64,000 bases of DNA from contig JADJTK010000050.1 in assembly GCA_016711225.1 (NCBI GenBank), positions 248,001 to 312,000 on the forward strand, read 5' to 3'. Source of the stretch: Opitutaceae bacterium. Its GTDB lineage: Bacteria; Verrucomicrobiota; Verrucomicrobiia; Opitutales; Opitutaceae. Both the position numbers and the translations under genes were made by a program. The notes under the pieces were generated by a model. It worked only from the letters and a program-made list of their open reading frames with translations. It had not been told where the DNA came from and searched no databases. The stretch's first letter is position 1. Every line of letters starts with the position of its first letter. Of this stretch, positions 48,950 to 57,592 are shown one piece after another.

Positions 48950-50285
48950 CTTCGTTGCGCTTGTCGAAGAGGCGCTTGGCCTTGCCTTCGCTGCGGGGAA
49001 TGGTGCCGGGCTGCACCAGCGTGACCTCGGCGTGGAGACCGGTGATCTGCTCGATGCTGCGACCGAAGCGCTTTTGGAGTTCCTCCATCGCGCCAACCTT
49101 GTCGCTGAGCATCGCCCCGGTGATCTCCACCTGCACCTCCATGCGATCGAGACCGCCCTTGCGGGTGAGCACGATCTGGTAGTGCGGGAGCGAGGCCTCC
49201 GTCTTGAGCAGCGCGGTCTCGATCTGCGAGGGGAAGACGTTCACGCCGCGAATGATGAACATGTCGTCGCTGCGCCGACTGATACGGCGGATGCGGCGCA
49301 CCGTCCGGCCGCAGCCGCAGGGACGCGTGTCGATGGCGGTGATATCGCGGGTGCGGTAACGGATGGCCGGCATCGCCTGCTTGCTGAGCGTGGTGAAGAC
49401 CAACTCACCCTCGGTGCCGTCCGGCACGGGCTCAAGGGTGACCGGATCGACGATCTCGACGAGGAAATGGTCCTCGAAGATGTGCAGGCCGTCCTGGCAC
49501 TCGCACTCGGTGCCGACGCCGGGCCCGATGATCTCGGACAGGCCGTAGATGTCGAAGGCCTTCACCCCGGAGGCGGACTCGATGTACTGGCGCATCTGAT
49601 CGGTCCAGGGTTCGGCGCCGAACACGCCGCGTTTCACCTTCAGGTCCTTGCGGAAATCGATGCCCATCTTCGCCGCGACCTCGATGAGATGGATGAAATA
49701 GCTGGGCGTGCTGCAGACAGCGGTGACGCCAAAATCCTTCATCACCATGATCTGCCGCTCGCTGTTGCCACCGGAAATCGGAATCACGGTGGCGCCGATG
49801 CCCTCCAACCCGCCGTGCAGGCCGAGGCCGCCGGTGAAAAGGCCGTAGCCGTACATGTTTTGCACGATGTCGCCGCGCGAATACCCGGCGGCGTAGAGCG
49901 TGCGCATGATGACCTGTTTCCACACCTCCATGTCCTGCGCGGTGTAGCCGACGACGATGGGCTTGCCGGTGGTGCCGCTGGAGGCGTGCAGCCGCACGAC
50001 CTCGCTCATCGGCACGGCGAACAATCCGTACGGATACGTATCCCGCAGGTCGCCCTTCACCGAGAAAGGCAGCAGGCGCACATCGGTGAGCGTGCGGATG
50101 TCGGCGGGCTTCACGCCCTTGGCGTCCATCCGCTCGCGGAAGAGCGGCACATTGGCGTAGCTCAGGGCGGTGACGGCCTTGAGGCGTTGGAGCTGCACCT
50201 CGCGCAGGCGCGCTTCGGGCATGTAGTCGAGGGCGCTCTCCGGAAAGAAGGTGCCCTCCAGATCGTTCCAGAGGTTGCGGATCAT
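48945..50285 (-). CDS. paaK: Phenylacetate-CoA ligase
   Basis: 446 aa from ATG 50285 (MIRNLWNDLEGTFFPESALD). ANL-superfamily enzyme that activates phenylacetate or a related aryl acid with ATP and CoA. Motifs: P-loop RLHASSGTTGKPIVVGYT, FGAEPWTDQMRQYIE, IYGLSEIIGPGVGTEC, and RTRDITAIDTRPCGCGR then RISRRSDDMFIIRGVNVFPS (hinge and C-domain start). Gene order iorA - iorB - paaK - ACT on one strand is a common catabolic block in which arylpyruvate oxidation yields aryl-CoA and the ligase recovers or makes energy from it. Confidence 0.94.
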   Translation of the reverse strand: MIRNLWNDLEGTFFPESALDYMPEARLREVQLQRLKAVTALSYANVPLFRERMDAKGVKPADIRTLTDVRLLPFSVKGDLRDTYPYGLFAVPMSEVVRLHASSGTTGKPIVVGYTAQDMEVWKQVIMRTLYAAGYSRGDIVQNMYGYGLFTGGLGLHGGLEGIGATVIPISGGNSERQIMVMKDFGVTAVCSTPSYFIHLIEVAAKMGIDFRKDLKVKRGVFGAEPWTDQMRQYIESASGVKAFDIYGLSEIIGPGVGTECECQDGLHIFEDHFLVEIVDPVTLEPVPDGTEGELVFTTLSKQAMPAIRYRTRDITAIDTRPCGCGRTVRRIRRISRRSDDMFIIRGVNVFPSQIETALLKTEASLPHYQIVLTRKGGLDRMEVQVEITGAMLSDKVGAMEELQKRFGRSIEQITGLHAEVTLVQPGTIPRSEGKAKRLFDKRNEG

Positions 50286-50451
50286 CGGGGTAAGGACGGA
50301 AAATGTTTCGCGTTTCGGGTTTCGGGGCGACGGCACTGCGCGACTCGGCCTTGGAAGCAACAAACCTGCTCGCGCTGACAGGGCCGAGAACGCCTGCCAT
50401 CAGGCTCCGACATTGGGATCAGGGCAATCCCAGAGTATCCGTTCAGTCGGT

Positions 50452-50530
50452 TTGCCGGCGGGGCGGGGTTTGCGCCCGCCTTCTGCTCTCCGTCGATGCG
50501 GCGGGCGTGAAGCCCGCCCCGCCGTCGGAA
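50452..50530. repeat. Pair of GC-rich REP-like hairpins
   Basis: GGCGGGGCGGGGTTTGCGCC near 50457 and GGCGGGCGTGAAGCCCGCC near 50501, related to those at 3737-3793. They occupy the spacer just before the iorB stop. Confidence 0.55.
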
Positions 50531-50537
50531 GGTCGCC

Positions 50538-51011
50538 TCACCCCCGCCCGAGGGCGAAGGCCTGGTCGTTGGCCGCGTGGAGCTTCTCGGCGAAATGGGC
50601 CCGCAGGCTGGCGAGCCATACGTCGACAGGAAAATCGAAGTGCCGGCTCAGGCGACCGAGCATGGCAACATTGAGCGACTTGGCCGAAGGCAGCTTCACC
50701 GTATCGATATCGGCCGGGGTGATGAGCGTGCCGGCGGCGCGCAGACCCGCGCGCACGACCTCGATCTGCGTCAGATCCATGACGACGAGGAAATCGCACG
50801 TGCCGTCGGGGATCATCGGGCTGTGCACTTCGGTGCCGAAGCGCACGTCGCTCTGCACGGAGCCGCCGCGCTGGCTCATGCCGTGGACCTCGGCCTTCTT
50901 GGTCTCATGGCCGAGGCGGAAGACGACGTCGGCGAGGATGTCGGAGGCCTTAATCACACCCGTACCGCCGATACCGGCGAAACGGACGTTGGTGGTGGAT
51001 GGGGAAAGCAT
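50538..51011 (-). CDS. iorB: Indolepyruvate:ferredoxin oxidoreductase beta subunit
   Basis: 157 aa. Gamma-type domain of 2-oxoacid:ferredoxin oxidoreductases: VRFAGIGGTGVIKASDILAD, then TKKAEVHGMSQRGGSVQSDV and a late LPSAKSLNVAMLGRLS. It is shorter than the usual 190-200 residues, lacking part of the C-terminal tail. It pairs with IorA encoded 33 bp upstream. The intervening spacer is itself made of 7-nt repeats (TGGTGTT, TGGTTTC). Confidence 0.9.
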   Translation of the reverse strand: MLSPSTTNVRFAGIGGTGVIKASDILADVVFRLGHETKKAEVHGMSQRGGSVQSDVRFGTEVHSPMIPDGTCDFLVVMDLTQIEVVRAGLRAAGTLITPADIDTVKLPSAKSLNVAMLGRLSRHFDFPVDVWLASLRAHFAEKLHAANDQAFALGRG

Positions 51012-51044
51012 GGTGTTTGGTTTCTGGGATTTGGCCTTTTGCCG
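51012..51044. repeat. Heptad repeats in the iorA-iorB spacer
   Basis: Units such as TGGTTTC, TGGGATT and TGGCCTT repeat every 7 nt from just before the iorB start to the iorA stop. Confidence 0.7.
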
Positions 51045-52754
51045 TTAGCCCTTGCAGTCGCAGCCACAGCCGCAGCCGGCGGTCGGGGTGTCATCGGCGG
51101 CAATCGCCGCGGCAGCGAGCGCCTTCTCCTTCTGCTCCTTCTCCCAGGCCACGATGCGGCCGGCGGAAAGAATGCAGGGGCTGCGGGCGATGATCACCGA
51201 GAGCTCGTCCTTGCGCAGGGCCTCGGCGAGCACTTCGGCGAAACGCGCCTTCTCCCGGATCGGGTTGAGCGTGATGACATTCTTCACGCCGGCGGCGCGC
51301 GCCATGTCCTCGTAGCTCACCTTGTAGGTGCCGTCGCCATCGAGCTGGCGGCCGGTGCCGGGATGCTCCTGCTGGCCGGTCATCGCGGTGGTGCCGTTGT
51401 CGAGAATGATGAGCACATGCCCGGTATCCGGCGGATTGTACGCCATCTCGACCAAGCCCGGCAGCCCGCCGTGCAGGAAGGTGCTGTCGCCGATCACGGA
51501 GACCACACGCTTGGCCTGCTCGCGGGGCAGCACGTGGCGCAGCCCCAGGCCCATGCCGACGGCCGCGCCCATGTCGATCATCATGTCCATCGCCGCAAGC
51601 GGCGGGAGCGCGGCGAGCGTGTAGCAACCGATGTCGCCGGCGACGATACAGTTGAGGTCCTTCATCACCTCGAAGCTCGAGCGGTGCGGGCAACCGTTGC
51701 ACAGCTCCGGCGGCTTGCCGCGCGGCGGCACCGGCTCGGGGCTGGAGTCGCGCGCTAGGATCCGCTTCACGCGGTCGACGCTGAACTCGCCAAAGCGGAA
51801 GACGTTGTCGTCCTTCGCGTCGACCAGGATGCCGGCGGCGCGGCAGGCGGCGGCCAGCCACGGATCGTTCTCCTCGATCACCACGCAACGCTGCACCGAG
51901 GCGGCGAACTCGCGGATAAGCTGCATCGGCAACGGGTAGGTCATGCCCAGTTTCAGGATGCTCGCCGACGGCGCCGCTTCGCGCACATGGTGATAGCTGA
52001 TGCCGGCAACGATGATGCCCAGGGCGTTGTCGCGGCGCTCGACGCGATTGGAGGTGCCGGCGTTGTTCCAGTTCTCCATCTCGGCCATCTTCGCGCGCAG
52101 GCGGCGATGGGCGGGTTTGGCGTGTCCGGGCACCATGACACGGGCGGCGATGTTGCGCACAAAATCGGGGGTGGGCGCACCGGTGTCGGCGGCGGTAAGC
52201 GCGGCTCCGCGGGCGAAGCGCGGCTTCACCGGCGACTTCGAGTGGCACACGCGGGTGGTCATGCGGAAGAGCACCGGGATGTTCCAGCGCTCGCTCGTCT
52301 CGTAGGCCACGCGGAGCAGGTCGTAGGCCTCCTGCGAATCGGCGGGCTCGAACATCGGCGCGACGGCGGCCTCGGCGTAGCGGCGGCTGTCCTGCTCGTT
52401 TTGGGAGGAGGCCATGCCGGGATCGTCGGCGACGATGAGCACGTAGCCTCCATCGACGCCGGAATACGTCATCGTGAAGAGAACGTCGGCGGCGACGTTG
52501 AGGCCGACGTGCTTCATGGTGCAGAGCACGCGGGCCTTGGCGAAGGCGGCGCCGAGGGCGACCTCGGCGGCGACCTTCTCGTTGGGCGCCCACTGGGCGC
52601 GGCCGCCGAGGGCGCTGAAGCTTTCGAGGATTTCGGTCGAGGGCGTGCCCGGATAACCGGTACCGAGCGCCACGCCACAGTGCAGGGCGGCGAGGGCCAC
52701 AGCCTCATTGCCGCTGAGCAAGAGCCGGCCGGATTGGTCTTGGGAAGGTTGCAT
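51045..52754 (-). CDS. iorA: Indolepyruvate:ferredoxin oxidoreductase alpha subunit, lacking the ferredoxin domain
   Basis: 569 aa from ATG 52754. It oxidatively decarboxylates aryl pyruvates (from Trp, Phe, Tyr) to aryl-acetyl-CoA, passing electrons to ferredoxin. The pyrimidine-binding domain (LLSGNEAVALAALHCGVALG, GYPGTPSTEILE) and ThDP-binding domain (CNGCPHRSSFEVMKDL, VIGDSTFLHGGLPGLVEMAY, LDNGTTAMTGQQEHPGTG) are complete. The usual C-terminal pair of [4Fe-4S] clusters is missing: after ARSPCIL there is only a charged helix and a tail ending CGCGCDCKG. The frame is clean, so this looks real. Electrons must leave by another route, or the Cys tail binds metal. Confidence 0.93.
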   Translation of the reverse strand: MQPSQDQSGRLLLSGNEAVALAALHCGVALGTGYPGTPSTEILESFSALGGRAQWAPNEKVAAEVALGAAFAKARVLCTMKHVGLNVAADVLFTMTYSGVDGGYVLIVADDPGMASSQNEQDSRRYAEAAVAPMFEPADSQEAYDLLRVAYETSERWNIPVLFRMTTRVCHSKSPVKPRFARGAALTAADTGAPTPDFVRNIAARVMVPGHAKPAHRRLRAKMAEMENWNNAGTSNRVERRDNALGIIVAGISYHHVREAAPSASILKLGMTYPLPMQLIREFAASVQRCVVIEENDPWLAAACRAAGILVDAKDDNVFRFGEFSVDRVKRILARDSSPEPVPPRGKPPELCNGCPHRSSFEVMKDLNCIVAGDIGCYTLAALPPLAAMDMMIDMGAAVGMGLGLRHVLPREQAKRVVSVIGDSTFLHGGLPGLVEMAYNPPDTGHVLIILDNGTTAMTGQQEHPGTGRQLDGDGTYKVSYEDMARAAGVKNVITLNPIREKARFAEVLAEALRKDELSVIIARSPCILSAGRIVAWEKEQKEKALAAAAIAADDTPTAGCGCGCDCKG

Positions 52755-53124
52755 GAAAAAGGGCTGGTGGTGGGGATTTTCGTTCCAGCAGAACAACCCG
52801 CCCGCCGGCAGACAATCCCCAAGGCGCAGGAACTGCCGACCGGCCCGGCCACCGGATCGGCTCCTGGTCGACCAACCCGAGGGCCCCTCGCTCGAGCGCC
52901 TCGATCGGCAGCCAACGGAAAGTACGCGGCCCGTCACCCCCTCGGCTGGGCCCGAACCGGCAGGTTCGGGAGGAGCGCCATCCCCGCACCCTCGGCTCCG
53001 GCCGCCGGAAGCGCGCCGGCCGGCGTCACGGGCCGAACGCGGGCAATCTCAGTTGCGGCATGGCTTGGGCAACGGGCCGGAATCAGGACGCGAGACTCGG
53101 CCGGCCACCCCACAAAAGCCGCGG
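52755..53124. other. Spacer upstream of iorA, nothing recognised
   Basis: About 370 bp between iorA (start 52754) and the stop of the membrane-protein gene. It should hold the iorA operon promoter, but no convincing element or gene was identified. Confidence 0.4.
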
Positions 53125-54192
53125 CTATTTTGCCCGTTCTACCTTCGTCTTGAACAATGGCGACACCAGCACCGCCCCCAACCCACCGAGCGCCAACCAA
53201 CCCGCGCTCTTCAGCGCCGAGCCCAGCACCACCTGCGCCATGGCAGTCACCAAGCTGAGCGCAGTCTCGATGGCGAGCACCGGCACCTCCGGAGGCAACT
53301 GAGGGGCGATCAGCACCTGAAAGACCCAGTTGGCCGTCGTCGCGGTCGGCAGGGCGAACACCGCCGCCACCGCCCCCGCGACCAGGCACGGGATCCCCCA
53401 CCACAGCAGCAATCCGCGACACGAACGCACGCCAAGCACCGCCACCCCGATCAGCAACACCACGGACACCACCCAGAGCCAGCGCGCGAGCGAGGCAAAC
53501 GTCCGGACCTTGCCCCGCAACGCATCCATCGCGCGGTACACGGCCTCCGCCTGCGCCCCCTCCCGGGCGGCAAACAGATCCACCGAATCCGGCATCTCCG
53601 CCACCGCCGACTGGGCCATCTCGCGAAACCGCTCCCGGACCTCCGGCAGCCGCTCCGGCGGCGGGCAACAGCCCACCGGCAAATCCGTCGCCGCCGCCTC
53701 GCCCGCACAGGCGGGTTTGGTCTGGAGCACCTTTACGTACTCGTCCTCCAACACACCGCCGGAGATCCGCTGCTTCAAATCGACAAAGGAGAGGACCACC
53801 GCCGGCTTGGGCGCCGCGGAGTTCATGTACCCGAAGAATTGATCGAACACCCCGTCCAGCTGCCCGTTCACGTAGTCGGCCGGTAGCACCGCGGCGATGA
53901 GCCGCCGCACGTCCTGGGTCGGGCACGCCTCCAGCCAACCCGCGAAGTCCCCGGGCGCGGCCGTCGTCGCCCGCTCGGCCGTCTGGCCGGCGGCGGACTT
54001 CGCCCGCCCGATGGTGTCGGCGGCCAGCTCCGGTAGGCGCTCGGCCACCCGCTGCGCGCGCAGGATATCCTTGTAGGTCTGCGGTTCGAGCATCCGCGTA
54101 CCGACCGGGCGGAGAAAGACCACCGCCAGGGTTGTGCACACGAACAAGACGGCAAGCACCACCGCAAGGAGACGGGCGAGGAAGCGCAGCAT
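53125..54192 (-). CDS. Membrane protein of unknown function with large extracytoplasmic domain
   Basis: 355 aa. One N-terminal helix (LARLLAVVLAVLFVCTTLAV, residues 4-28), a soluble region (30-235) with four or five Cys (ACPTQDVR, KPACAGE, VGCCPPP), then about four helices (WLWVVSVVLLIGVAVLG, GIPCLVAGAVAAVFALP, and two more). It ends with a basic tail. The Cys-containing segment suggests extracytoplasmic disulfides. No family was recognised. Divergent from etfB. Confidence 0.7.
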   Translation of the reverse strand: MLRFLARLLAVVLAVLFVCTTLAVVFLRPVGTRMLEPQTYKDILRAQRVAERLPELAADTIGRAKSAAGQTAERATTAAPGDFAGWLEACPTQDVRRLIAAVLPADYVNGQLDGVFDQFFGYMNSAAPKPAVVLSFVDLKQRISGGVLEDEYVKVLQTKPACAGEAAATDLPVGCCPPPERLPEVRERFREMAQSAVAEMPDSVDLFAAREGAQAEAVYRAMDALRGKVRTFASLARWLWVVSVVLLIGVAVLGVRSCRGLLLWWGIPCLVAGAVAAVFALPTATTANWVFQVLIAPQLPPEVPVLAIETALSLVTAMAQVVLGSALKSAGWLALGGLGAVLVSPLFKTKVERAK

Positions 54193-54282
54193 GGTGCTAG
54201 TTTCCTAACCACCGACACGTCCCCCGTCCAGCCCGCGCTGGGTGCAGGGAATTCGGAAGTGTCACTTGTGCCATGTTGCGGC

Positions 54283-54400
54283 CCTTCCGCCCGCCTGCGC
54301 CCTCCACCCTCCTTCGTCCACGTTCCGCCTTTCGCGATTCCGGCTTCCCATCTGCCGCCCCGGCCTTATGAATCTCCCCTTCCGGTAACCCCAACTTTCT
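54283..54400. repeat. Heptad-like array upstream of etfB
   Basis: Pyrimidine-rich 7-nt units (GCGCCCT, CCACCCT, CCTTCGT, CCACGTT) running from about 54283 to just before the etfB ATG at 54406. Confidence 0.6.
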
Positions 54401-54405
54401 CCTCG

Positions 54406-55218
54406 ATGAGCAATCCGTATCACATCGTCGTCTGTGGCAGCATCGTCCCCGATCCGCTACAAACTCTCGAACCCATCGCCTCGCCCACCGGCCCGGCGCT
54501 GAAAAACGAGCTCATGCTCCCCGCCGTGCTCGACCCCTGGGCCGGCCACGCCCTCTTCGAGGCGGCCAATCTCGCCAAGCAGCTCCCCGGCTCCAAGGTC
54601 TGGCTGGTCGCCCTCGGGCCGAAGGCGAAACTCCAACAGGTCCTCATGACCGTCGCCCAGAAGGTCCCCTTCGAGCTCGTCGCCCTCGACGGCCCCTCCG
54701 GTGGCTTCACCGAATCCTTCGAGGTGGCCGCCGCCCTGGCCGAGGCGATCAACGCCATCCCGGCCCTCGACAAGGCCAAGATGCTCGTATTCGGTGGTTG
54801 GGAATCCGCCTCCCGCGGCACCGGTTCGACGATGCAGATGGTCGGCGAACGCCTCGGCGTGATCGACCAGTTCCAGGGCGTCGACCAGCTCACCGTGAAG
54901 CCCGACGGCTCCCTCGAAATCCTCGAGCGCGTCGAGGGCGGCAAACACCAGGTCTCCGTCTGCGCCGGTGCTCCGGCCCTGCTCGGTTGGGCCACCGGCA
55001 ACCTTCCCGAACCGGCCAACAACCCCCAGGTGGGCATGCTCAACATGCGCACCGCCATGCCCGCCCTCCAGCGCGCCAAACCCGCCAAGATCGCCAACGA
55101 GGGCCTGACCTTCGCCGGCGTCTCCCTGCCCAAGCAGCGCCGCGAAACCCGGATCGTGAAGGACCTCACCCCCGACGCCATCGCCCAGGAACTGGTCGCC
55201 TGGATCAAACAGGACTGA
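54406..55218 (+). CDS. etfB: Electron transfer flavoprotein beta subunit (divergent)
   Basis: 270 aa from ATG 54406. It shows the ETF beta pattern: IVVCGSIVPDPLQTLEPI at the start, KNELMLPAVLDPWAGHALFE (the D-WA--EA motif), then SKVWLVALGPKAKLQQVLMT and a GTGSTMQMVGERLGV segment. The family carries electrons from acyl-CoA dehydrogenases or takes part in electron bifurcation. EtfA is next, 143 bp on. Several positions differ from the mitochondrial type, so the partner dehydrogenase cannot be named. Confidence 0.88.
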   Translation: MSNPYHIVVCGSIVPDPLQTLEPIASPTGPALKNELMLPAVLDPWAGHALFEAANLAKQLPGSKVWLVALGPKAKLQQVLMTVAQKVPFELVALDGPSGGFTESFEVAAALAEAINAIPALDKAKMLVFGGWESASRGTGSTMQMVGERLGVIDQFQGVDQLTVKPDGSLEILERVEGGKHQVSVCAGAPALLGWATGNLPEPANNPQVGMLNMRTAMPALQRAKPAKIANEGLTFAGVSLPKQRRETRIVKDLTPDAIAQELVAWIKQD

Positions 55219-55232
55219 CCGCTGCGCAGCGT

Positions 55233-55352
55233 AGTTGGCAGCTGGAGATTGGAAGTTGGTTCGGACTTTCGGCGTACCTCGCCGATCCCGGCCAAGCTCG
55301 ACCGACTCTCCATGAACGACCAACTACCAAACCCCAACTACCAACTTCTTCC
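55233..55352. repeat. Inverted heptad arrays in the etfB-etfA spacer
   Basis: Left arm 55233-55260 (AGTTGGC, AGCTGGA, GATTGGA, AGTTGGT) and right arm 55318-55352 (CAACTAC, CAAACCC, CAACTAC, CAACTTC), reverse complements of each other in type, separated by 57 bp. The right arm ends 10 bp before the etfA ATG. Confidence 0.85.
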
Positions 55353-55361
55353 ACCCGTCCC

Positions 55362-56393
55362 ATGGAAACCATCCTCTTTCTCGCCTTCACCGAAGCCGAC
55401 GGCTCGCTGGGCCAACTCGCCCTCGAAACCCTCTCCGCTGCGCAATCCCTGGCCACCTCGCTGACCGGCTCGAAGTTCGTCGCCGGCCTCATCGGCGCCA
55501 CGGTGCAGCCCGCCGCCGAAGCCATCGCCACCAGCGGCGTCGTCCGCCTTCTCGGGGTATCTGGAGTGGAGTTCGCCCAGTCGCGCTACTCCACCGACGC
55601 GGCCGCCGCCGAGGCCATCGCCAAGTCCGCCGGGGCCACCATCATCCTCGCCCCCGCCGGCTCCCGCGCCAACCGCACCCTCGCCGGCGTCGCCCAACGC
55701 CTCGGTGGTCGCATCGACACCCACGTCACCGCCCTTGCTGCCACCGACGGCAAACCCGCCGTCACTCGCTGGTATTACCGCCAACGGATGGAAGGGGTGC
55801 TCTCCCGCTCCTCCCGGCCCTGGATCGTGTTGTTGGAGTCCGGTTGCGCCCCCGCCTACGCAGGCCCCGCGGGCAGCGCCACCGTCGAGGGCGTACTCGT
55901 AGCCCTGCCCCATATCCGCACGGAGGTCACCGGCCTCAAATCCCCGCCCGCCGACCAGCAGACCATCCGCCCCGACGCGAAGCTGCTCCTGGTCGCCGGC
56001 GCCGGCTGGACCAAGAAACAGCCCGACGGCCAGGCCCATGCCGCCGAGGCCGAACAGCTCATCCTCGGTTTCCTGCAGCAAGCGCAGGCCTCCCTCGGCA
56101 GCACCAAGTCGCTGGTCGACCTCAGCGGCGAAGGCCAGGCCGTGCTCAAGTTCATGACGCACCTCAACCAAGTCGGCCAGACCGGCTCCACGCCGCGCCA
56201 CCAGAAGGGCCTGGCCACCTGCTGCCACGGCGAGGAGCCGCACACCGTCGGCTGGCGTTTCATCAACGAGCGCCGCGCCATCAATCTCAACGCCGCCTGC
56301 AGTTGGGCCCAGGGCAAGGCCGACGTGCTCTACGTGGCCGACGCCTTCGAGGTGCTGCGCAAGGTCAACGCTCTGCTCGGCGCCACTTCCTGA
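55362..56393 (+). CDS. etfA: Electron transfer flavoprotein alpha subunit (divergent)
   Basis: 343 aa from ATG 55362. N-terminal half: LFLAFTEADGSLGQLALETL, the usual opening of EtfA, with ATIILAPAGSRANRTLAGVA. C-terminal FAD domain: LLLVAGAGW, then VGQTGSTPRHQKGLATCCHG, matching the QVGQTG-T motif that contacts FAD. The usual IACGISGAIQH that follows is replaced by WRFINERRAINLNAACSW. So it is a divergent ETF, possibly with altered flavin chemistry. Followed directly by a DUF362 gene. Confidence 0.85.
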   Translation: METILFLAFTEADGSLGQLALETLSAAQSLATSLTGSKFVAGLIGATVQPAAEAIATSGVVRLLGVSGVEFAQSRYSTDAAAAEAIAKSAGATIILAPAGSRANRTLAGVAQRLGGRIDTHVTALAATDGKPAVTRWYYRQRMEGVLSRSSRPWIVLLESGCAPAYAGPAGSATVEGVLVALPHIRTEVTGLKSPPADQQTIRPDAKLLLVAGAGWTKKQPDGQAHAAEAEQLILGFLQQAQASLGSTKSLVDLSGEGQAVLKFMTHLNQVGQTGSTPRHQKGLATCCHGEEPHTVGWRFINERRAINLNAACSWAQGKADVLYVADAFEVLRKVNALLGATS

Positions 56394-56397
56394 TTCC

Positions 56398-57361
56398 CCC
56401 CGGTCGTCACGCGCCCTGCGCGCGGCGGTCTTGGCGGCGGTTGCTCCGGCAGCCGCCGCCTTTTTCTTTCCCTCCGTCGTGGCGCCAGTCGCCAAGAATT
56501 GCGTTTCCGAAACCGACGCCATTGCGGACGGTCTCGCGAACGACGTTACGCTCGGGACGTGAGGGCGCCGACACCTTCGCTGCCACCCAACGCGCGATCG
56601 CACTGGCCGGCGGCATCGGCCGCTTCGTGAAGCCCGGCGCCAAGGTCGGCCTGCTCATCAACGCCCCCAACTGGTGGCGCAAGCCCGGCTCCTTCACCAC
56701 GCCGGATGTCACCCTCGCCGTCCTCCAGCTCTGCCTCGAGGCGGGCGCCGCCGAAATCACCTACATCATCGACCCGGCCAACGACTACTGGACACGCACG
56801 ACCCTCGGCGCGCAGTACCCAAAGCTCACCGCCGCCGGCCGCCGGAACCCCGGCGAGTGGACCGAGGTCGAGATTCCTGGCGGAGTCTCGCTCAAGAAGG
56901 CCAAGGTCAATCGCACCTACCTGGACTGCGAGGTGCTGCTCAACCTGCCCATCGCCAAGCACCACGCCGGCACCGGCTTCAGCGGCTGCCTGAAGAACAC
57001 GATGGGGGCCTGCCACCGCACCACCAACCAGTTCTTCCACAACGGCTCCGGCGCGAAGGGCGAATACGAGGACATCACCTTCCTCTCCCAATGCATCGCC
57101 GACGTGAATCTTCTGCGCCGCCCCACCCTCAACGTCTGCGACGGTACCGAATTTCTTCTCACCAATGGCCCCGCCGGCCCCGGCGAACTGCGGCAGGCCC
57201 ATAAGGTGATCGTCGGCGTCAACCCGGTCTCAGTCGACGCCTACGGCTGCACCCTGCTCGGTCTCGCCGCCGCCAAGGTTGCCATGATCGGCCTGGCCTC
57301 CGCCCACGGCCTCGGCCAACCCGACCTCGGCCGGCTCACTCTGCGCGAGGAGAAGCTCTGA
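56398..57361 (+). CDS. DUF362 protein, probable N-terminal frameshift
   Basis: The body is clear from about 56562: EGADTFAATQRAIALAGGIG, VKPGAKVGLLINAPNWWRKP, then TYLDCEVLLNLPIAKHHAGT, GFSGCLKNTMGA, SQCIADVNLLRRPTLNVCDG and VSVDAYGCTLLG. This is the DUF362 family of unknown biochemistry, often with iron-sulfur or redox partners. No start codon suits this frame. In the preceding frame, 56401-56560 encodes a signal-like peptide (RAAVLAAVAPAAAAFFFPSV), suggesting a secreted protein whose frame shifts near 56560. It starts within a few bases of the etfA stop, so it is likely co-transcribed. Confidence 0.75.
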
Positions 57362-57592
57362 GCGCAGCCCTCCGGCCGTTCCTCAGTAGGCAACGTGCTC
57401 GCGCCCCCTCCTCTAGGCCGTTCCCAACCGCGCGCTCGCGGTTGCATCAGGCTCGAGATTCCGCGCGATTCGCACGGCGCTCCTGAGCCAAACGTAAGCC
57501 CGTAACCGCACACGAGCCGGCACCCGGCGCGCTCCACCAGTCTCCGTATTGCGGCTCATCCGCCCCTGCAATTCGGCGCTCCTGCCGCCGGT

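Noticed and set aside
48903..50378. 491-residue plus-strand frame opposite paaK
   Set aside because: It is a His/Asp/Leu-rich mirror of a conserved ligase gene, without family motifs.
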